Shown here: piece after piece, positions 38,881-49,931 of the stretch
How the letters are laid out: the number at the start of each line of letters is the position of its first letter
Numbering within the stretch: the stretch's first letter is position 1
Notes under the pieces: generated by a model
What the model was told of the DNA's origin: nothing
Database searches by the model: none
Seen by the model: only the letters and a program-made list of their open reading frames with translations
Translations under genes and position numbers: made by a program
Origin: Uliginosibacterium gangwonense DSM 18521
GTDB taxonomy: Bacteria; Pseudomonadota; Gammaproteobacteria; Burkholderiales; Rhodocyclaceae
NCBI RefSeq assembly: GCF_000373965.1
Contig: NZ_KB892837.1
Coordinates: 62,904-126,903, forward strand
Direction of reading: 5' to 3'
Length of the DNA: 64,000 nucleotides

Positions 38881-39873
38881 GTGGCACGTATTGCAGTTTT
38901 GGGCGCCGGTGCATGGGGCACCGCGCTGGCGAACGCCTTCAGTTCCCATCATCACAATGTACGTTTGTGGACCATTGATAGCGCGCATGCGCAAACCATG
39001 ATCCAGGAACGCACCAATCAGCAATTCCTTTCCGGCATCCCGTTTGATGAGGCGCTGGAAGTCACCCCTGACTTTACCCATGCCTGCAGCGGTGCGAACA
39101 TCGCGATCATCGCCACCCCCGTGGCGGGTTTGCGCCCGACCATCCAGCGCCTGGCCGGGCAGTGGAACAAGCTTCCCGTGCTCTGGGTTTGTAAAGGGTT
39201 TGAAGCAGAAACTGGCAAGCTTCCTCATGAAGTAGCAGAAGAATATCTGGCACCGGGCGTAGGCTTTGGCGCGCTGACAGGTCCAAGCTTTGCAGTGGAA
39301 GTTGCGCAAGGATTGCCCTGCGCCATCACCCTTGCCTCAACAAACATGCAATTTGCCAAAGCCTGGGTTGCAGAACTGAATCTGCCACGGCTGCGCCTGT
39401 ACGCCAACGATGACATCATTGGTGCAGAAATTGGTGGTGCGGTCAAAAACGTCCTCGCCATTGCCGCCGGGATTTCCGATGGGCTTGGCTTTGGCCTCAA
39501 CGCCCGTGCAGCACTCATCACCCGTGGGCTGGCGGAAATGGCTCGTCTGAGCGAAGCCATGGGCGGACGGCGCGATACCCTGATGGGTTTGGCCGGCATG
39601 GGGGATCTCATCCTGACCGCTACGGGAGATTTATCGCGCAATCGTCGCGTCGGTCTTGAGTTGGCAGAAGGCCAGCAACTGGGCGAAATTCTCCAGTCTT
39701 TGGGCCATGTAGCAGAAGGGGTGTTGACAACCCAGGTCATCGTTCGCCGTGCAGGTGAATTGGGCGTCGATATGCCGATCACTTGCACAGTACACGAAGT
39801 ACTCACCGGGAAGCTCTCGCCCCGTGATGCGGTGGAACTACTGATGGGCCGTGACCCAAAAACCGAAAATTGA
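38881..39873 (+). CDS. gpsA: NAD(P)+-dependent glycerol-3-phosphate dehydrogenase
   Basis: 330 residues. It reduces dihydroxyacetone phosphate to sn-glycerol-3-phosphate for phospholipid synthesis. The Rossmann motif VLGAGAWGTALAN is at residues 6-18, the catalytic lysine in IGGAVKNVLAIA near 192, and NARAALITRGLAEM follows. The start is GTG 38881, right after GGGGA at 38869-38873; a longer in-frame start at 38809 would overlap the SH3 gene by 70 bases and is rejected. Confidence 0.95.
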   Translation: MARIAVLGAGAWGTALANAFSSHHHNVRLWTIDSAHAQTMIQERTNQQFLSGIPFDEALEVTPDFTHACSGANIAIIATPVAGLRPTIQRLAGQWNKLPVLWVCKGFEAETGKLPHEVAEEYLAPGVGFGALTGPSFAVEVAQGLPCAITLASTNMQFAKAWVAELNLPRLRLYANDDIIGAEIGGAVKNVLAIAAGISDGLGFGLNARAALITRGLAEMARLSEAMGGRRDTLMGLAGMGDLILTATGDLSRNRRVGLELAEGQQLGEILQSLGHVAEGVLTTQVIVRRAGELGVDMPITCTVHEVLTGKLSPRDAVELLMGRDPKTEN

Positions 39874-39897
39874 ACGGTTTTAAAGGTCCTTGGTAGC

Positions 39898-39925
39898 AAA
39901 AGAGCGGCCCTTGGGCCGCTCTTTT
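39898..39925. terminator. Bidirectional terminator between gpsA and the GntR gene
   Basis: Perfect 13-bp stem AAAAGAGCGGCCC / GGGCCGCTCTTTT with a 2-base nominal loop. It separates convergent genes and has A/T ends on both sides. Confidence 0.92.
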
Positions 39926-39950
39926 CTATGCTGGGATCAGAATCCGCCGT

Positions 39951-40676
39951 TCAGTCTTCAAACATATCTGGCATGCGCTCGCGCAATTTAGGCAAGGCCC
40001 CCACCACTTCTGCCAAGTGGATATGCATATCCGCGCTCGCCAAAGCCACATCCCGCTGGGCGATAGCCTCAACGATGGTCGCATGCTGCGCAACCAAGCG
40101 CTCGGCAGGTGTTGCCTCTTGATAGCTCAGGTAGCGCACACGGTCCATCTGCACTTTGAGCCGATCGACAAACGCCCAGGCCGTTTCGCGTTTGGCAACC
40201 TTGGCCAACGCACGGTGAAAGGCCTCATCCAGCGCGAGGAACCCGGTTGCCATCGCACGATTCATCACCTCATCAGCCGATGCGCTCTTTGAACTTTCAA
40301 GCTCCAGCAACTCGGTTTGCGAATCAATGATCTGCTTCAACATAGCAATATCAGCGGGTGTAGCACGCTGGCAGGCTTCTACCACAATCGCTGCTTCAAC
40401 CGCCTCCCGCACAAAACGGGCATCCGCCACTGTCTTGATGGACACTTTTTTGACGAAGGTTCCACGCTGTGGCAACACTTCAAGCAAACCGTCTGCGGCA
40501 AGGCGTATGAAGGCTTCGCGTACAGGTTGTCGGCTCACCCCATAGAGGGTGGCGTAGTCTGTTTCGGACAGAGCCTGCCCTGGGAGAATCGCAGCAGAAA
40601 CGATTTCTTCACGCAGTCGCTCGGCGATCTGTAAGGCCATACGCGTCCCAGCAATAATTGGCAGTGGTGTTGTCAT
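39951..40676 (-). CDS. GntR-family regulator, FadR/FCD subfamily, of the uronate genes
   Basis: 241 residues. N-terminal winged helix (about 12-75: [48 protein letters not shown]) and C-terminal all-helical FCD ligand domain (about 85-225) keeping metal-binding residues in [18 protein letters not shown] and DMHIHL. ATG 40676 follows AGGGGGC and is preferred to the in-frame start at 40700. Divergent from uxuA over 92 bases with a 20-bp palindrome, so it is inferred to be a UxuR/ExuR-like regulator responding to a uronate intermediate. Confidence 0.88.
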   Translation of the reverse strand: MTTPLPIIAGTRMALQIAERLREEIVSAAILPGQALSETDYATLYGVSRQPVREAFIRLAADGLLEVLPQRGTFVKKVSIKTVADARFVREAVEAAIVVEACQRATPADIAMLKQIIDSQTELLELESSKSASADEVMNRAMATGFLALDEAFHRALAKVAKRETAWAFVDRLKVQMDRVRYLSYQEATPAERLVAQHATIVEAIAQRDVALASADMHIHLAEVVGALPKLRERMPDMFED

Positions 40677-40719
40677 GCAGAGCCCCCTGGATAAAACCAA
40701 AGCGATTGTGTTTTGGCTT

Positions 40720-40739
40720 CTTGTATACTAGCATACAAG
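40720..40739. promoter_or_regulatory. Putative GntR operator between regulator and uxuA
   Basis: CTTGTATACTAGCATACAAG is a 20-bp palindrome with 18 of 20 symmetric bases, in the divergent gap 30 bases before the uxuA ATG. It contains a TATACT hexamer (40724-40729) that could be a -10 box. The core resembles the GTATAC cores of FadR-type GntR operators. Confidence 0.6.
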
Positions 40740-40768
40740 CAATATTTCCCCATGGAGGAGTTTGTAGC

Positions 40769-41839
40769 ATGAAAATGACTTTCCGGTGGTACGGCGAAAA
40801 TGATCCAGTCAGCCTTGAATACATTCGCCAAATTCCTGGGGTAGATGGCATCGTCTCGGCCATCTACGATGTTCCCGTTGGCGAAATCTGGCCAGTGGAC
40901 AAGCTCCAAGCGCTCAAAGCCAGAATTGAAAAAACCGGGCTGAAGTTCGAGGTGGTGGAAAGCATCCCGGTGCACGAGGATATCAAGCTCGGTAAACCCA
41001 GTCGGGATCGCCTGATTGCCAATTACCAGCAAAGCATCCGTAACTGTGCCGCAATTGGCATCAAGGTGATTTGCTACAACTTCATGCCGGTGTTTGACTG
41101 GACGCGCACCGAATTGGCCAAACAACTACCGGATGGCTCCTTCACCCTGGCTTTCGATGCAGAAGCTGTCTCGCACATCGACCCAGACAAGGGGATTTCC
41201 CTTCCAGGTTGGGATGCCAGCTACAAGCCAGAAGAATTGCGCAAGATACTGGACGACTACAAGAATGTTGATGAAGAAACCCTTTGGAATAATCTGGAAT
41301 ACTTCCTTAAGGCCGTCATTCCGGTTGCACAGGAAGCCGGTGTGCGCATGGGGATGCACCCTGATGATCCCCCACGCCCCATCTTTGGCCTGCCCCGTAT
41401 CATCAAGAATCGGGACGATCTGGCCCGACTGGTGAAAATCGTCGACCTGCCTGCAAACGGAATCACTCTGTGCTCAGGTTCGCTCGGTGCAGACCTGTGC
41501 AACAACATTGTCTCCCTGGTACGGGAATTCGGTGGCATGGGCCGTATCCCGTTTGCGCATCTGCGCAACGTAGCCGTCAAAGAAGATGGCTCCTTCCATG
41601 AATCGGCCCACCTGTCTTGTACAGGTTCATTAGACATGGCTGAAATTCTCCGGGCTTATCATGATGTAGGATTTGAAGGTTATGTTCGGCCTGACCATGG
41701 CCGCATGATCTGGGGTGAAACCGGCAAACCCGGTTATGGCCTCTATGACCGTGCCTTGGGCGCGGTGTATTTGAACGGACTTTGGGAAGCCATCACAAAG
41801 TTCGCGCCTTCGAATCTTGACCAGAAAGCATCCGTATGA
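40769..41839 (+). CDS. uxuA: D-mannonate dehydratase
   Basis: 356-residue xylose-isomerase-like barrel enzyme. It dehydrates D-mannonate to 2-keto-3-deoxygluconate using Mn/Fe. Family stretches: [11 protein letters not shown] at the N-terminus, [37 protein letters not shown] and [17 protein letters not shown] 40769 follows GGAGGAG at 40754-40760; the longer frame from 40658 runs through the operator and is rejected. Its stop overlaps the uxuB start. Confidence 0.95.
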   Translation: MKMTFRWYGENDPVSLEYIRQIPGVDGIVSAIYDVPVGEIWPVDKLQALKARIEKTGLKFEVVESIPVHEDIKLGKPSRDRLIANYQQSIRNCAAIGIKVICYNFMPVFDWTRTELAKQLPDGSFTLAFDAEAVSHIDPDKGISLPGWDASYKPEELRKILDDYKNVDEETLWNNLEYFLKAVIPVAQEAGVRMGMHPDDPPRPIFGLPRIIKNRDDLARLVKIVDLPANGITLCSGSLGADLCNNIVSLVREFGGMGRIPFAHLRNVAVKEDGSFHESAHLSCTGSLDMAEILRAYHDVGFEGYVRPDHGRMIWGETGKPGYGLYDRALGAVYLNGLWEAITKFAPSNLDQKASV

Positions 41840-42702
41840 GCCAACCGTATTCCCTCCCCTTTCAGATCGATCTCACAGGCAAGGTAGCTGTTGTCACCGG
41901 CGGCGCTGGTGTGCTGGGCTCTGCCATGTGCAAGTCCCTTGCCGCCTGCGGGGCGAAGGTAGTTATCATTGGGCGGGATCTCGCCAAGGCAGAAGCACTC
42001 GCCACACAAATCCAGGCAAGCGGGGGAGTCGCCAAGGGGATTTCCTGCAACGTGCTTGATCGTGCGGCATTGGAAAATAGCGCCAAACTGATCGAGGAAA
42101 CCTTCGGCCCCTGTGACATCCTCATCAATGGAGCTGGCGGCAATCACCCTAAGGGGATTACCGGCCAGGAATACTTTGATGCAGAAACGGCGGGCAAAGA
42201 ACCGTCACAGACAAGCTTTTTTGATCTGGATTCGGAAGGGTTCAAATTCGTATTCGACCTCAACCTGATGGGCACCCTACTCCCCAGTCAGGTGTTTGCG
42301 CGCCAGATGCTGGGCCGCAAAGGTTGCACCATCATCAACATTTCCTCGATGAGTGCCTTCCGTCCGCTCACCAAGGTTGCGGCCTACAGTGGTGCCAAGG
42401 CTGCGGTCAGCAATTTCACGCAATGGTTGGCTGTGCACCTGGGGCAATCAGGCATTCGTGTGAATGCCATTGCGCCCGGATTTTTCATCACTGAGCAAAA
42501 CCAGAAGTTGATGTTGCAAGACGATGGCAGCTTCACACCTCGTGCGCAGAAGGTAATTGCCCAGACCCCCATGCGCCGCTTTGGCGAAGCAGACGAATTG
42601 ATTGGCGCCTTGCTCTGGCTGGTTGAATCCAAGGCATCTGGATTTGTGACCGGCTCCATCATTGCCGTCGATGGAGGTTTTTCCGCCTATTCGGGTGTTT
42701 GA
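41836..42702 (+). CDS. uxuB: D-mannonate oxidoreductase (fructuronate reductase), SDR type
   Basis: 288-residue short-chain dehydrogenase, not the mannitol-dehydrogenase-type UxuB of E. coli. It is inferred to reduce D-fructuronate to D-mannonate. SDR features: [11 protein letters not shown] cofactor loop, NGAGGNHPK, the catalytic serine in NISSMSAF and YxxxK in AYSGAKAAV. The longer loop around residues 105-135 ([17 protein letters not shown]) is typical of this SDR UxuB group. ATGA overlap with uxuA implies coupling. Substrate comes from context; gluconate 5-dehydrogenase-like activity is the alternative. Confidence 0.87.
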   Translation: MSQPYSLPFQIDLTGKVAVVTGGAGVLGSAMCKSLAACGAKVVIIGRDLAKAEALATQIQASGGVAKGISCNVLDRAALENSAKLIEETFGPCDILINGAGGNHPKGITGQEYFDAETAGKEPSQTSFFDLDSEGFKFVFDLNLMGTLLPSQVFARQMLGRKGCTIINISSMSAFRPLTKVAAYSGAKAAVSNFTQWLAVHLGQSGIRVNAIAPGFFITEQNQKLMLQDDGSFTPRAQKVIAQTPMRRFGEADELIGALLWLVESKASGFVTGSIIAVDGGFSAYSGV

Positions 42703-42712
42703 GCAAACAAAG

Positions 42713-42765
42713 TTGTCAGACACATTGCCGAACTTTTGGGTTCGGAACTACAATTCGTCTGACAA
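42713..42765. promoter_or_regulatory. Paired operator-like sites upstream of uxaC
   Basis: TTGTCAGACAC (42713-42723) and TCGTCTGACAA (42755-42765) each differ at one base from the palindrome TTGTCnGACAA, a FadR/GntR-type pattern. Their centres are 42 bases apart, about four helical turns. Between them is a 6-bp stem CCGAAC / GTTCGG (42728-42745). The arrangement suggests two dimers binding on one DNA face, with looping possible. Confidence 0.5.
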
Positions 42766-42858
42766 AACCTGTCAGCGGCCATTCTCCCTGAGGTGGCCCA
42801 TTTCTATTTTGCTCTAAGGCCCTGCCGTGGCGCGGTGGCCGATACATAGGAGACATGC

Positions 42859-44259
<1,401 letters not shown>

Positions 44260-44288
44260 ACACCAAACAGCAAGCTGAAAACAAACTT

Positions 44289-44321
44289 TTCCGGCCCCAA
44301 AGCACGGCTTTGGGGCCGGAA
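44289..44321 (+). terminator. Long hairpin after uxaC
   Basis: Perfect 15-bp stem TTCCGGCCCCAAAGC / GCTTTGGGGCCGGAA with a 3-base loop. The trailing sequence cttcgttta is only modestly T-rich. Confidence 0.75.
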
Positions 44322-44365
44322 CTTCGTTTACGAATCTGTTATTTTTAGGCTAGAGCCGCGTGCGC

Positions 44366-44397
44366 AAAAGAAAAGGAGGCTCGATTTGAGCCTCCTT
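44366..44397 (-). terminator. Rho-independent terminator of ppiD
   Basis: 10-bp stem AAGGAGGCTC / GAGCCTCCTT with a 5-base loop; on the - strand it runs into TTTTCTTTT. It begins 27 bases after the ppiD stop. Confidence 0.88.
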
Positions 44398-44423
44398 CAT
44401 ATCACGCAGACACTGACGAAGAA

Positions 44424-46346
44424 TTATTGCCCAGACTTTGCGTTGAGCTTGTCTTCGTTGATCTTGACGCCGACTTTATTACGCAGGGCCTGTAGGTAGG
44501 CTCGCAAATCTTCACGCCCCAAAGCCGTGGCATAGCCGCTGGATATCTGCTTCAGGCGCGGATCATTAGCTTCTGCTTTGGCTTCCGTAACTTTTTCGAC
44601 CCGGAAGACGGTGTAGCCATCTTCATCTGCAACACCAACATACGCAGGAAGCTGTTTGGCTGGAACACCAAAGATGGCCTTGCGCACATCCTTGGACATT
44701 TCACCCATACGCTGAACAGCTTGCGATGGCGACCACTTGGCATCCACCGCAGTACCTGCCTTCAATTTGGCTACAGTTGCCTCACCATCCACTTTGGTTT
44801 GTTTGGCGGCTTCTGCAAGCTTGGCAGAGGCTTCGGCTTCAGCCTTCACTTCGTCAAAGGTCTTGGTACGTGCTGGCTTGCTATCCACCACACGGAAGGA
44901 GAGCACAGAATCATGCCCCAGGTCGATGGCCTCGGAATTGCGCTTTTCCTTGATCGCCTCAGCGGAGAAGATCATCGCACGAACCTTGGGTGTCGACAGC
45001 ACGCCTTGCGGCAAGCTTGCAGCTGTCAGCCAATCGGTCGTTTGCAGCTTCAAACCGAGTTTGTCTGCAATGGGCTTGAGGCCATCCGGTTGTTCGTACA
45101 CCATGCTGCCAAAGTCGCTCCCCAGCTCTGCATAGCGCTTGACAGCCGCCTGATGGCGAACCTCAGCCAAAGCATCGCTCTTGGCTTCGTCAAACGACTT
45201 CACGCTCCCACCCTGAACCTCATTGAGCATGATGATGTGATAGCCATATTGGCTTTCCACCAGCCCCGAAATTTCCTTGGGTTTGAGTTTGAACAGCGCA
45301 TCCTCAAAGGGCTTGACGGTTTCGTCACGGCCCACAAAGCCCATATCACCGCCCTTTTCGGCGGTGGGCTTGTCGTCAGAGGATTCCTTGGCGATCACAG
45401 CAAACTTACCCGGAGCTGCTTTGATCTTGGCCAGCAGATCCTCCGCCTTCTTCTTGGCTGCAGCCTTTACATCATCCTTGGCACCTTCAGGTATCTGCAC
45501 CAGGATTTGGCTGGCATGGCGTTTTTCCGGCACGGAAAAACGCTTGTCCTTCGCGAAGTCGCCCGTCTTCTTGTACTCTTCATACCACTTACGCGCGTCT
45601 TCTTCCGTCACCTGGGCCTGGGCGCTCAAGTCATCCGCGCTAAGTACAACATACTCCAGCTTGACCTGCTCGGGCTGTTCAAAACGCTTCAGATTGGCGT
45701 CGTAATACTTCTTAGCCGCATCTGCAGCAAGCTTGACATCCGCCGCCTTGCTCTTGGCATCAAGGCGCCAGGCAGACACCGTGCGCTCCTCTTGCATCAG
45801 CGCCAGCCAATGGGAGGCGAGCACCGCAGGCATCTTGGTCGACTCGGTCAGAGAAAAGCTCAACGCGGCTTTCTGAATTTCACCACGTTGCTGGGCTTCA
45901 AACATCTGGGGCGTCATGCCCTTCTGCTCGACCGCCAATTGATACATCCGCATGGAAAATTGGCCGTTTTCCTGGAACTCCGGACTGGACTTGATCATAT
46001 CCTGGAGGTAAGCATCAGAAATGGCCAGTTGCCCATCTTTGATGGCTATATCCAGCAAGCGCTGATTGATCAGGCTTTCCAACACACTGGAACGAAATAC
46101 AGGGGAATCCGCCGTGGCACTGTCAAACGCCGCACCTTGCTGCTCGCGCATGCGATCAATTTGCTGCCGCAAGGCGTTGGTGAATTCAGCCTGGGTGATT
46201 TCCTGCTTGCCAACCTTGGCAACCGTATCGGCACCACCGCTGCCGTTACGGATATAGGCCTCAATGCCGACAAACGCAAAAGGAACCGTGATCACAGCCA
46301 GAATAAGCTGTGCGATCTTGGGATTGTTTCGAACGACGTCAAACAT
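44424..46346 (-). CDS. ppiD: Periplasmic chaperone / peptidyl-prolyl isomerase D
   Basis: 640-residue inner-membrane-anchored folding factor. N-terminal MFDVVRNNPKIAQLILAVI gives one membrane helix (about 11-33); SurA_N-type chaperone domain (35-200), a parvulin domain (about 255-355, RHASQILVQIPEG, GGDMGFVGRDETVKPFEDALF, YGYHIIMLNEV), and a C-terminal helical region. PpiD sits at the Sec translocon exit. ATG 46346 is chosen over 46379 because the family N-terminus MFD starts there. Downstream of the tRNA terminator, so it needs its own promoter. Confidence 0.92.
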   Translation of the reverse strand: MFDVVRNNPKIAQLILAVITVPFAFVGIEAYIRNGSGGADTVAKVGKQEITQAEFTNALRQQIDRMREQQGAAFDSATADSPVFRSSVLESLINQRLLDIAIKDGQLAISDAYLQDMIKSSPEFQENGQFSMRMYQLAVEQKGMTPQMFEAQQRGEIQKAALSFSLTESTKMPAVLASHWLALMQEERTVSAWRLDAKSKAADVKLAADAAKKYYDANLKRFEQPEQVKLEYVVLSADDLSAQAQVTEEDARKWYEEYKKTGDFAKDKRFSVPEKRHASQILVQIPEGAKDDVKAAAKKKAEDLLAKIKAAPGKFAVIAKESSDDKPTAEKGGDMGFVGRDETVKPFEDALFKLKPKEISGLVESQYGYHIIMLNEVQGGSVKSFDEAKSDALAEVRHQAAVKRYAELGSDFGSMVYEQPDGLKPIADKLGLKLQTTDWLTAASLPQGVLSTPKVRAMIFSAEAIKEKRNSEAIDLGHDSVLSFRVVDSKPARTKTFDEVKAEAEASAKLAEAAKQTKVDGEATVAKLKAGTAVDAKWSPSQAVQRMGEMSKDVRKAIFGVPAKQLPAYVGVADEDGYTVFRVEKVTEAKAEANDPRLKQISSGYATALGREDLRAYLQALRNKVGVKINEDKLNAKSGQ

Positions 46347-46369
46347 AATGGTCCAAGAATAGAGATCCG

Positions 46370-46401
46370 AAAAAAACAAAAGGCGAACTTACGTTCGCCT
46401 T
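46370..46401 (-). terminator. Terminator after the tRNA genes
   Basis: 9-bp stem AAGGCGAAC / GTTCGCCTT with a 4-base loop; on the - strand it continues into TTTTGTTTTTTT. It lies between tRNA-Asp and ppiD. Confidence 0.88.
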
Positions 46402-46411
46402 GTCGAATTAC

Positions 46412-46488
46412 TGGCGGAGTGGACGGGACTCGAACCCGCGACCCCCGGCGTGACAGGCCGGTATTCTAACCGACTGAACTACCACTCC
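46412..46488 (-). tRNA. tRNA-Asp (GTC)
   Basis: 77-base cloverleaf on the - strand, starting GGAGTGGTAGTTCAG and ending with encoded CCA. The anticodon arm is CGGCC-TGTCACG-CCGG with anticodon GTC; the T-loop GGTTCGAGTCC is standard. Nearly identical to E. coli tRNA-Asp outside the anticodon stem. Confidence 0.97.
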
Positions 46489-46517
46489 GCGCTTTCTGAA
46501 GTAACGCAATAAAGTCT

Positions 46518-46593
46518 TGGTGGGTGCTGACGGGCTCGAACCGCCGACATTCGCCTTGTAAGGGCGACGCTCTACCAACTGAGCTAAGCACCC
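46518..46593 (-). tRNA. tRNA-Val (TAC)
   Basis: 76-base cloverleaf on the - strand, starting GGGTGCTTAGCTCAG and ending with encoded CCA. The anticodon loop CTTACAA gives TAC, decoding valine. The T arm reads GGCGGTTCGAGCCC. It lies 29 bases upstream of tRNA-Asp, in one transcript. Confidence 0.97.
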
Positions 46594-46629
46594 ACTCACC
46601 AGAACACTTACTGCGTTCAGCAAAGACGG

Positions 46630-46902
46630 TTAGTTTACCGCATCTTTTAAAGCTTTACCAGGGCGAAATTTAGGAACTTTTGCGGCCTTGATCTTGATTG
46701 CGTCCCCTGTACGCGGATTGCGCCCTGTACGAGCGGCACGTTTACCCACAGTAAAGGTACCAAAACCAACCAGCGTCACGTCCTGATTCTTCTTCAGGGA
46801 CTGAGTGATGGCAGCAATGGTTGCATCCAGCGCGCGGCCTGCTGCCGCCTTGGAAACTTCGGCTTGTTTCGCAATGACTTCAATAAGTTCAGACTTATTC
46901 AC
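46630..46902 (-). CDS. hupB: DNA-binding protein HU-beta
   Basis: 90-residue histone-like protein that bends and compacts DNA. The start is GTG 46902 giving the standard (M)[10 protein letters not shown]; the ribosome site GAGGGGG is just upstream. The DNA-binding arm shows [26 protein letters not shown] in two recognisable halves. A good sigma-70 promoter is seen at 47005-47033. The gene precedes the two tRNAs, as in many betaproteobacteria, but lon is not upstream here. Confidence 0.96.
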   Translation of the reverse strand: MNKSELIEVIAKQAEVSKAAAGRALDATIAAITQSLKKNQDVTLVGFGTFTVGKRAARTGRNPRTGDAIKIKAAKVPKFRPGKALKDAVN

Positions 46903-47004
46903 AACAACCCCCTCAAAGTGACTGTTCTCGAATGGACGGATTGCCATGCATCAAAGCTGGCGCCGCCCGGACGCGTACTGCACGTGTGCTTGGCTGCGGG
47001 AAGT

Positions 47005-47033
47005 TTTATAACAAGCCCCTTACGCTTGGTCAA
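47005..47033 (-). promoter_or_regulatory. Sigma-70 promoter of hupB
   Basis: On the - strand TTGACC (47033-47028), 17-base spacer, TATAAA (47010-47005), about 100 bases before the hupB GTG. Both boxes differ from consensus at one or two positions. It leaves a leader of about 95 bases. Confidence 0.65.
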
Positions 47034-47088
47034 GCCGCTTCTCACAAGTGGTCATCAGAAATATGGCTGTCTATGCCCTTGTTGACCA

Positions 47089-48150
47089 TCATCGCCGCAC
47101 CACAGTAGTGCGGCGATGCAAAACCAAGAGCATTTCTTCAAGAAAAAGACGCAGGTTGAGCGGATGCTGTGCTACGCCACGATAAGTATGAAATTCGCGG
47201 AAACACGCTGTCCATGCCTCGCTACGCCCATTACTCAGTGCAGCCAATTCTGTTTGGTAGTCCAAATAGAAACGTGGCGCAATGCCATTGGCCACCCGGG
47301 CACCATCCGCCAGCCAACGCTGTATCCAAGAAATCAGCAGCGCGAGGCTCAACCCCCGTTCGTCGGCATCTTTGGCTTTAAGGCGTGTTTCCCACTGTGC
47401 GGCCAGTTTCAGCGGGTCTGAATTCGGCAAACGCACCAACTCCGTAGCGAACTGGCGGCGCGCCTCATCCAGACCTTGCTGATGCATGCGTTCAACCAAC
47501 AAGGGCAGCCCACTACAAAAACCTAGCAAAGCTTCGGCATCCTTGATTCCACACCCCGCCACCCAGTTTTTGACCTGTGCAGCACTTGGACGCCCAAAGT
47601 CAATTCTCTGGCAACGACTGAGAATTGTGGGCAACAGGCGCCTCGGAGCGTGACAGACCAACAGGAATACCGTGCCCTGCCCAGGCTCTTCCAGCATTTT
47701 CAGCATCGCATTGGCGGCCGCAACATTCATGGCTTCGGCAGGCTCAACAATCACCACCCGTCGCCCGCCTGCCCCCACTTCCAGCACGCTCTGAATGGCA
47801 CGCACCTGATCAATCACAATCTGGCTGGAGCGGCTTTTCTCTTTCTTGGTGGGCGTCTCAGCCCCCTCGCCTTCTTCACCCGCTTCTTCCTGATCCGCAG
47901 CGGGCACCACCCGGAGTACATCAGGGTGGTTGCCTGATGCCAACCAATGACAGGCATTGCACTGACCGCAGGCAAATCCGTCTGAATCGGGGTGCTGGCA
48001 GAGCAATGCAGCGCATAGCTGTTCGGCAAACAGACGCTTGCCACTACCAGGGGCACCTGTGAGCAACAAGGCGTGCGGCAGGCGATCCCGACGGGCCGTT
48101 ATGTCCTGCCACAAAGAGATCAACCACTCGGGCAAAGCGTGCTGACTCAT
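47089..48150 (-). CDS. holB: DNA polymerase III subunit delta-prime
   Basis: 353-residue clamp-loader subunit. Features: modified P-loop [12 protein letters not shown], the zinc-binding cysteines in [10 protein letters not shown] plus upstream CQHPD, and the sensor region LSRCQRIDF. An acidic/lysine insert (about 95-120, [18 protein letters not shown]) is present. ATG 48150 overlaps the tmk stop (ATGA) and is preferred to the in-frame start at 48171. Third gene of mltG-tmk-holB. Confidence 0.93.
   Translation of the reverse strand: MSQHALPEWLISLWQDITARRDRLPHALLLTGAPGSGKRLFAEQLCAALLCQHPDSDGFACGQCNACHWLASGNHPDVLRVVPAADQEEAGEEGEGAETPTKKEKSRSSQIVIDQVRAIQSVLEVGAGGRRVVIVEPAEAMNVAAANAMLKMLEEPGQGTVFLLVCHAPRRLLPTILSRCQRIDFGRPSAAQVKNWVAGCGIKDAEALLGFCSGLPLLVERMHQQGLDEARRQFATELVRLPNSDPLKLAAQWETRLKAKDADERGLSLALLISWIQRWLADGARVANGIAPRFYLDYQTELAALSNGRSEAWTACFREFHTYRGVAQHPLNLRLFLEEMLLVLHRRTTVVRR
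47090..47118 (-). terminator. Hairpin overlapping the holB stop
   Basis: 11-bp perfect stem CATCGCCGCAC / GTGCGGCGATG with a 7-base loop spanning the last codons of holB. No T-tract follows on the - strand, so termination is uncertain. Confidence 0.5.
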
Positions 48151-48782
48151 GCGAAGCGTTCCCGCAGACAATTCAATACAGCCTCACAGACACTCTCAAT
48201 CGGCGAGCCCGCATCAACCACCACAATCCGGCCATGCGAAGCAGCGGCCCGCATCAGGTAGGCACCGCGCACTTTCTTGAAGAAATCGGCCTGCTCGCGC
48301 TCGAATTTGTCTGCCTTGTCACGTCCTGCGGCAAGGCGCGCTGCTGCGACTTCTGGCGCAACATCAAAAAGAAACGTCAGATCCGGTTGCAACACTGGAT
48401 GCACCCAATGCTCCAAGGCTTTGAACTTGGCCTCACTCAAACCTCTGCCGCCGTGCTGGTAGGCATAAGTCGCGTCACTGAACCTGTCGCACAGCACAAA
48501 GGCTCCACGCGCCAGCGCAGGCTCAATCACTTCCGCCAGATGCTCCCGGCGGGCAGCAAACATCAGCAGGGCTTCGGTCTCAAGGTGCATGGGCTCATGC
48601 AGCAACAATTCGCGTAGCTTTTCGCCCAAGGGCGTGCCCCCCGGCTCACGGGTGCGCACGACCTCCCATCCGGCACTCTTGGCCCAATCAGCAGCCGCTT
48701 CAATCTGCGAACTTTTGCCTGCGCCATCAATGCCTTCGAAGGTGATGAAACGTCCTGATCTATTGCTTAGGTGTTGACTCAT
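48147..48782 (-). CDS. tmk: Thymidylate kinase
   Basis: 211-residue dTMP kinase making dTDP. P-loop [12 protein letters not shown] at residues 15-26, [11 protein letters not shown] with the catalytic DR motif near 98, and the LID region with [14 protein letters not shown]. The start overlaps the mltG stop and its own stop overlaps holB, so all three are translationally coupled. Confidence 0.96.
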   Translation of the reverse strand: MSQHLSNRSGRFITFEGIDGAGKSSQIEAAADWAKSAGWEVVRTREPGGTPLGEKLRELLLHEPMHLETEALLMFAARREHLAEVIEPALARGAFVLCDRFSDATYAYQHGGRGLSEAKFKALEHWVHPVLQPDLTFLFDVAPEVAAARLAAGRDKADKFEREQADFFKKVRGAYLMRAAASHGRIVVVDAGSPIESVCEAVLNCLRERFA

Positions 48783-49780
48783 TTCTTGCCGGCTTTCTGA
48801 TACTGCATTACTGCACTGTTATGTTCTTCCAATGTGCGGGAAAATTTGCTTGAACCATCTCCCCTGGCCACAAAATACAGATAGTTCGATTCCCGTGGTT
48901 GCAGACTTGCCCTTAATGCAGCCACCCCAGGCAAAGAAATCGGGGTGGGAGGCAGCCCTGGACGCGTATAGGTATTGAATGGCGTGTCGGCCTGCAGATC
49001 CCGCTTATGCAGGTTGCCATCAAAATTCGGGCCCATGCCATAGATGACGGTGGGGTCGCTCTGCAAAGGCATCTTGATCTTGAGACGATTGACGAAAACC
49101 GAAGCAATCAGGGGGCGATCTTCCGCCTTGCCCGTCTCCTTTTCAACCACCGAAGCCAGGGTGAGCGCTTCATAGGGCGACTTCACGGGCAGATTGCTGT
49201 TGCGCGCCTGCCACTCCCGATCCAGAATCGCCGCCATGCGTTGGTAGGCACGCTTGAGCAGCTCGGTATCGCTGCCGCCACGTGCAAAGCTATAGGTATC
49301 CGGGAAGAACAGTCCCTCGGGCCGCTGGGGCGCCAGCCCCAAGCGGTTCATCAACTCATTATCGCTGAGGCCAAGAGTGTCGTGGCGCAAATCCGGGTTG
49401 GCATCCATCGCCGCGCGCAAATGGGCAAAGTTCCACCCCTCTACAATGGTGATGTCTGTGTAGGAATTTGACCCGGTGGAGAGCAACTCCACCAGTTCCC
49501 ACAGACTCAGGTCTTGCTCAATGCGGTAGCTTCCGGCTTTGACCCTGACCGAATGCCCACTGAACCGCGCAGTCCAGGTCAGCAAAGGGGGCCACACCTT
49601 CACGCCAGCCTCGGCCACACGCTGCGAGACAACGCGCATGCTATCCCCCGGTGCGATATCAAAATCAATGGGAGAGTGCCTGAGGCCCAAAGGCTGGGTC
49701 GCATAATAGACAAATGTGCCTGCCAGCACGAAGCCCAGCAGTATCAGCAATTTGATAAAACGTGAAATCGTTCGAATCAT
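48779..49780 (-). CDS. mltG: Endolytic murein transglycosylase
   Basis: 333-residue YceG/MltG. It cuts nascent glycan strands and helps set their length. One N-terminal membrane helix (about 8-28), LysM-like segment ([16 protein letters not shown]), then the catalytic domain with the glutamate in [25 protein letters not shown] (in two parts) and [13 protein letters not shown] 49780 is chosen because the membrane helix starts there; the frame extends to 49933 but the extra 51 residues look non-coding. Confidence 0.93.
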   Translation of the reverse strand: MIRTISRFIKLLILLGFVLAGTFVYYATQPLGLRHSPIDFDIAPGDSMRVVSQRVAEAGVKVWPPLLTWTARFSGHSVRVKAGSYRIEQDLSLWELVELLSTGSNSYTDITIVEGWNFAHLRAAMDANPDLRHDTLGLSDNELMNRLGLAPQRPEGLFFPDTYSFARGGSDTELLKRAYQRMAAILDREWQARNSNLPVKSPYEALTLASVVEKETGKAEDRPLIASVFVNRLKIKMPLQSDPTVIYGMGPNFDGNLHKRDLQADTPFNTYTRPGLPPTPISLPGVAALRASLQPRESNYLYFVARGDGSSKFSRTLEEHNSAVMQYQKAGKK

Positions 49781-49931
49781 GTAGCCGGTCAAACCACCAA
49801 AAGCCTGGAAAATGGATAGGTGAACAGCCAACCCTGGCCGTTCAGGCGCCTTATAATAACGGAAACATGAATAGGCCCAGACCATTATTGGACAACCGTC
49901 GGGCAGAACCCCAATGAAAGGATCTTTGCAC

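Noticed and set aside
44721-46469. 582-codon open frame on the + strand opposite ppiD
   Set aside because: It runs antisense through a strongly conserved gene and a tRNA; its protein looks like a reverse-complement shadow with no domain.
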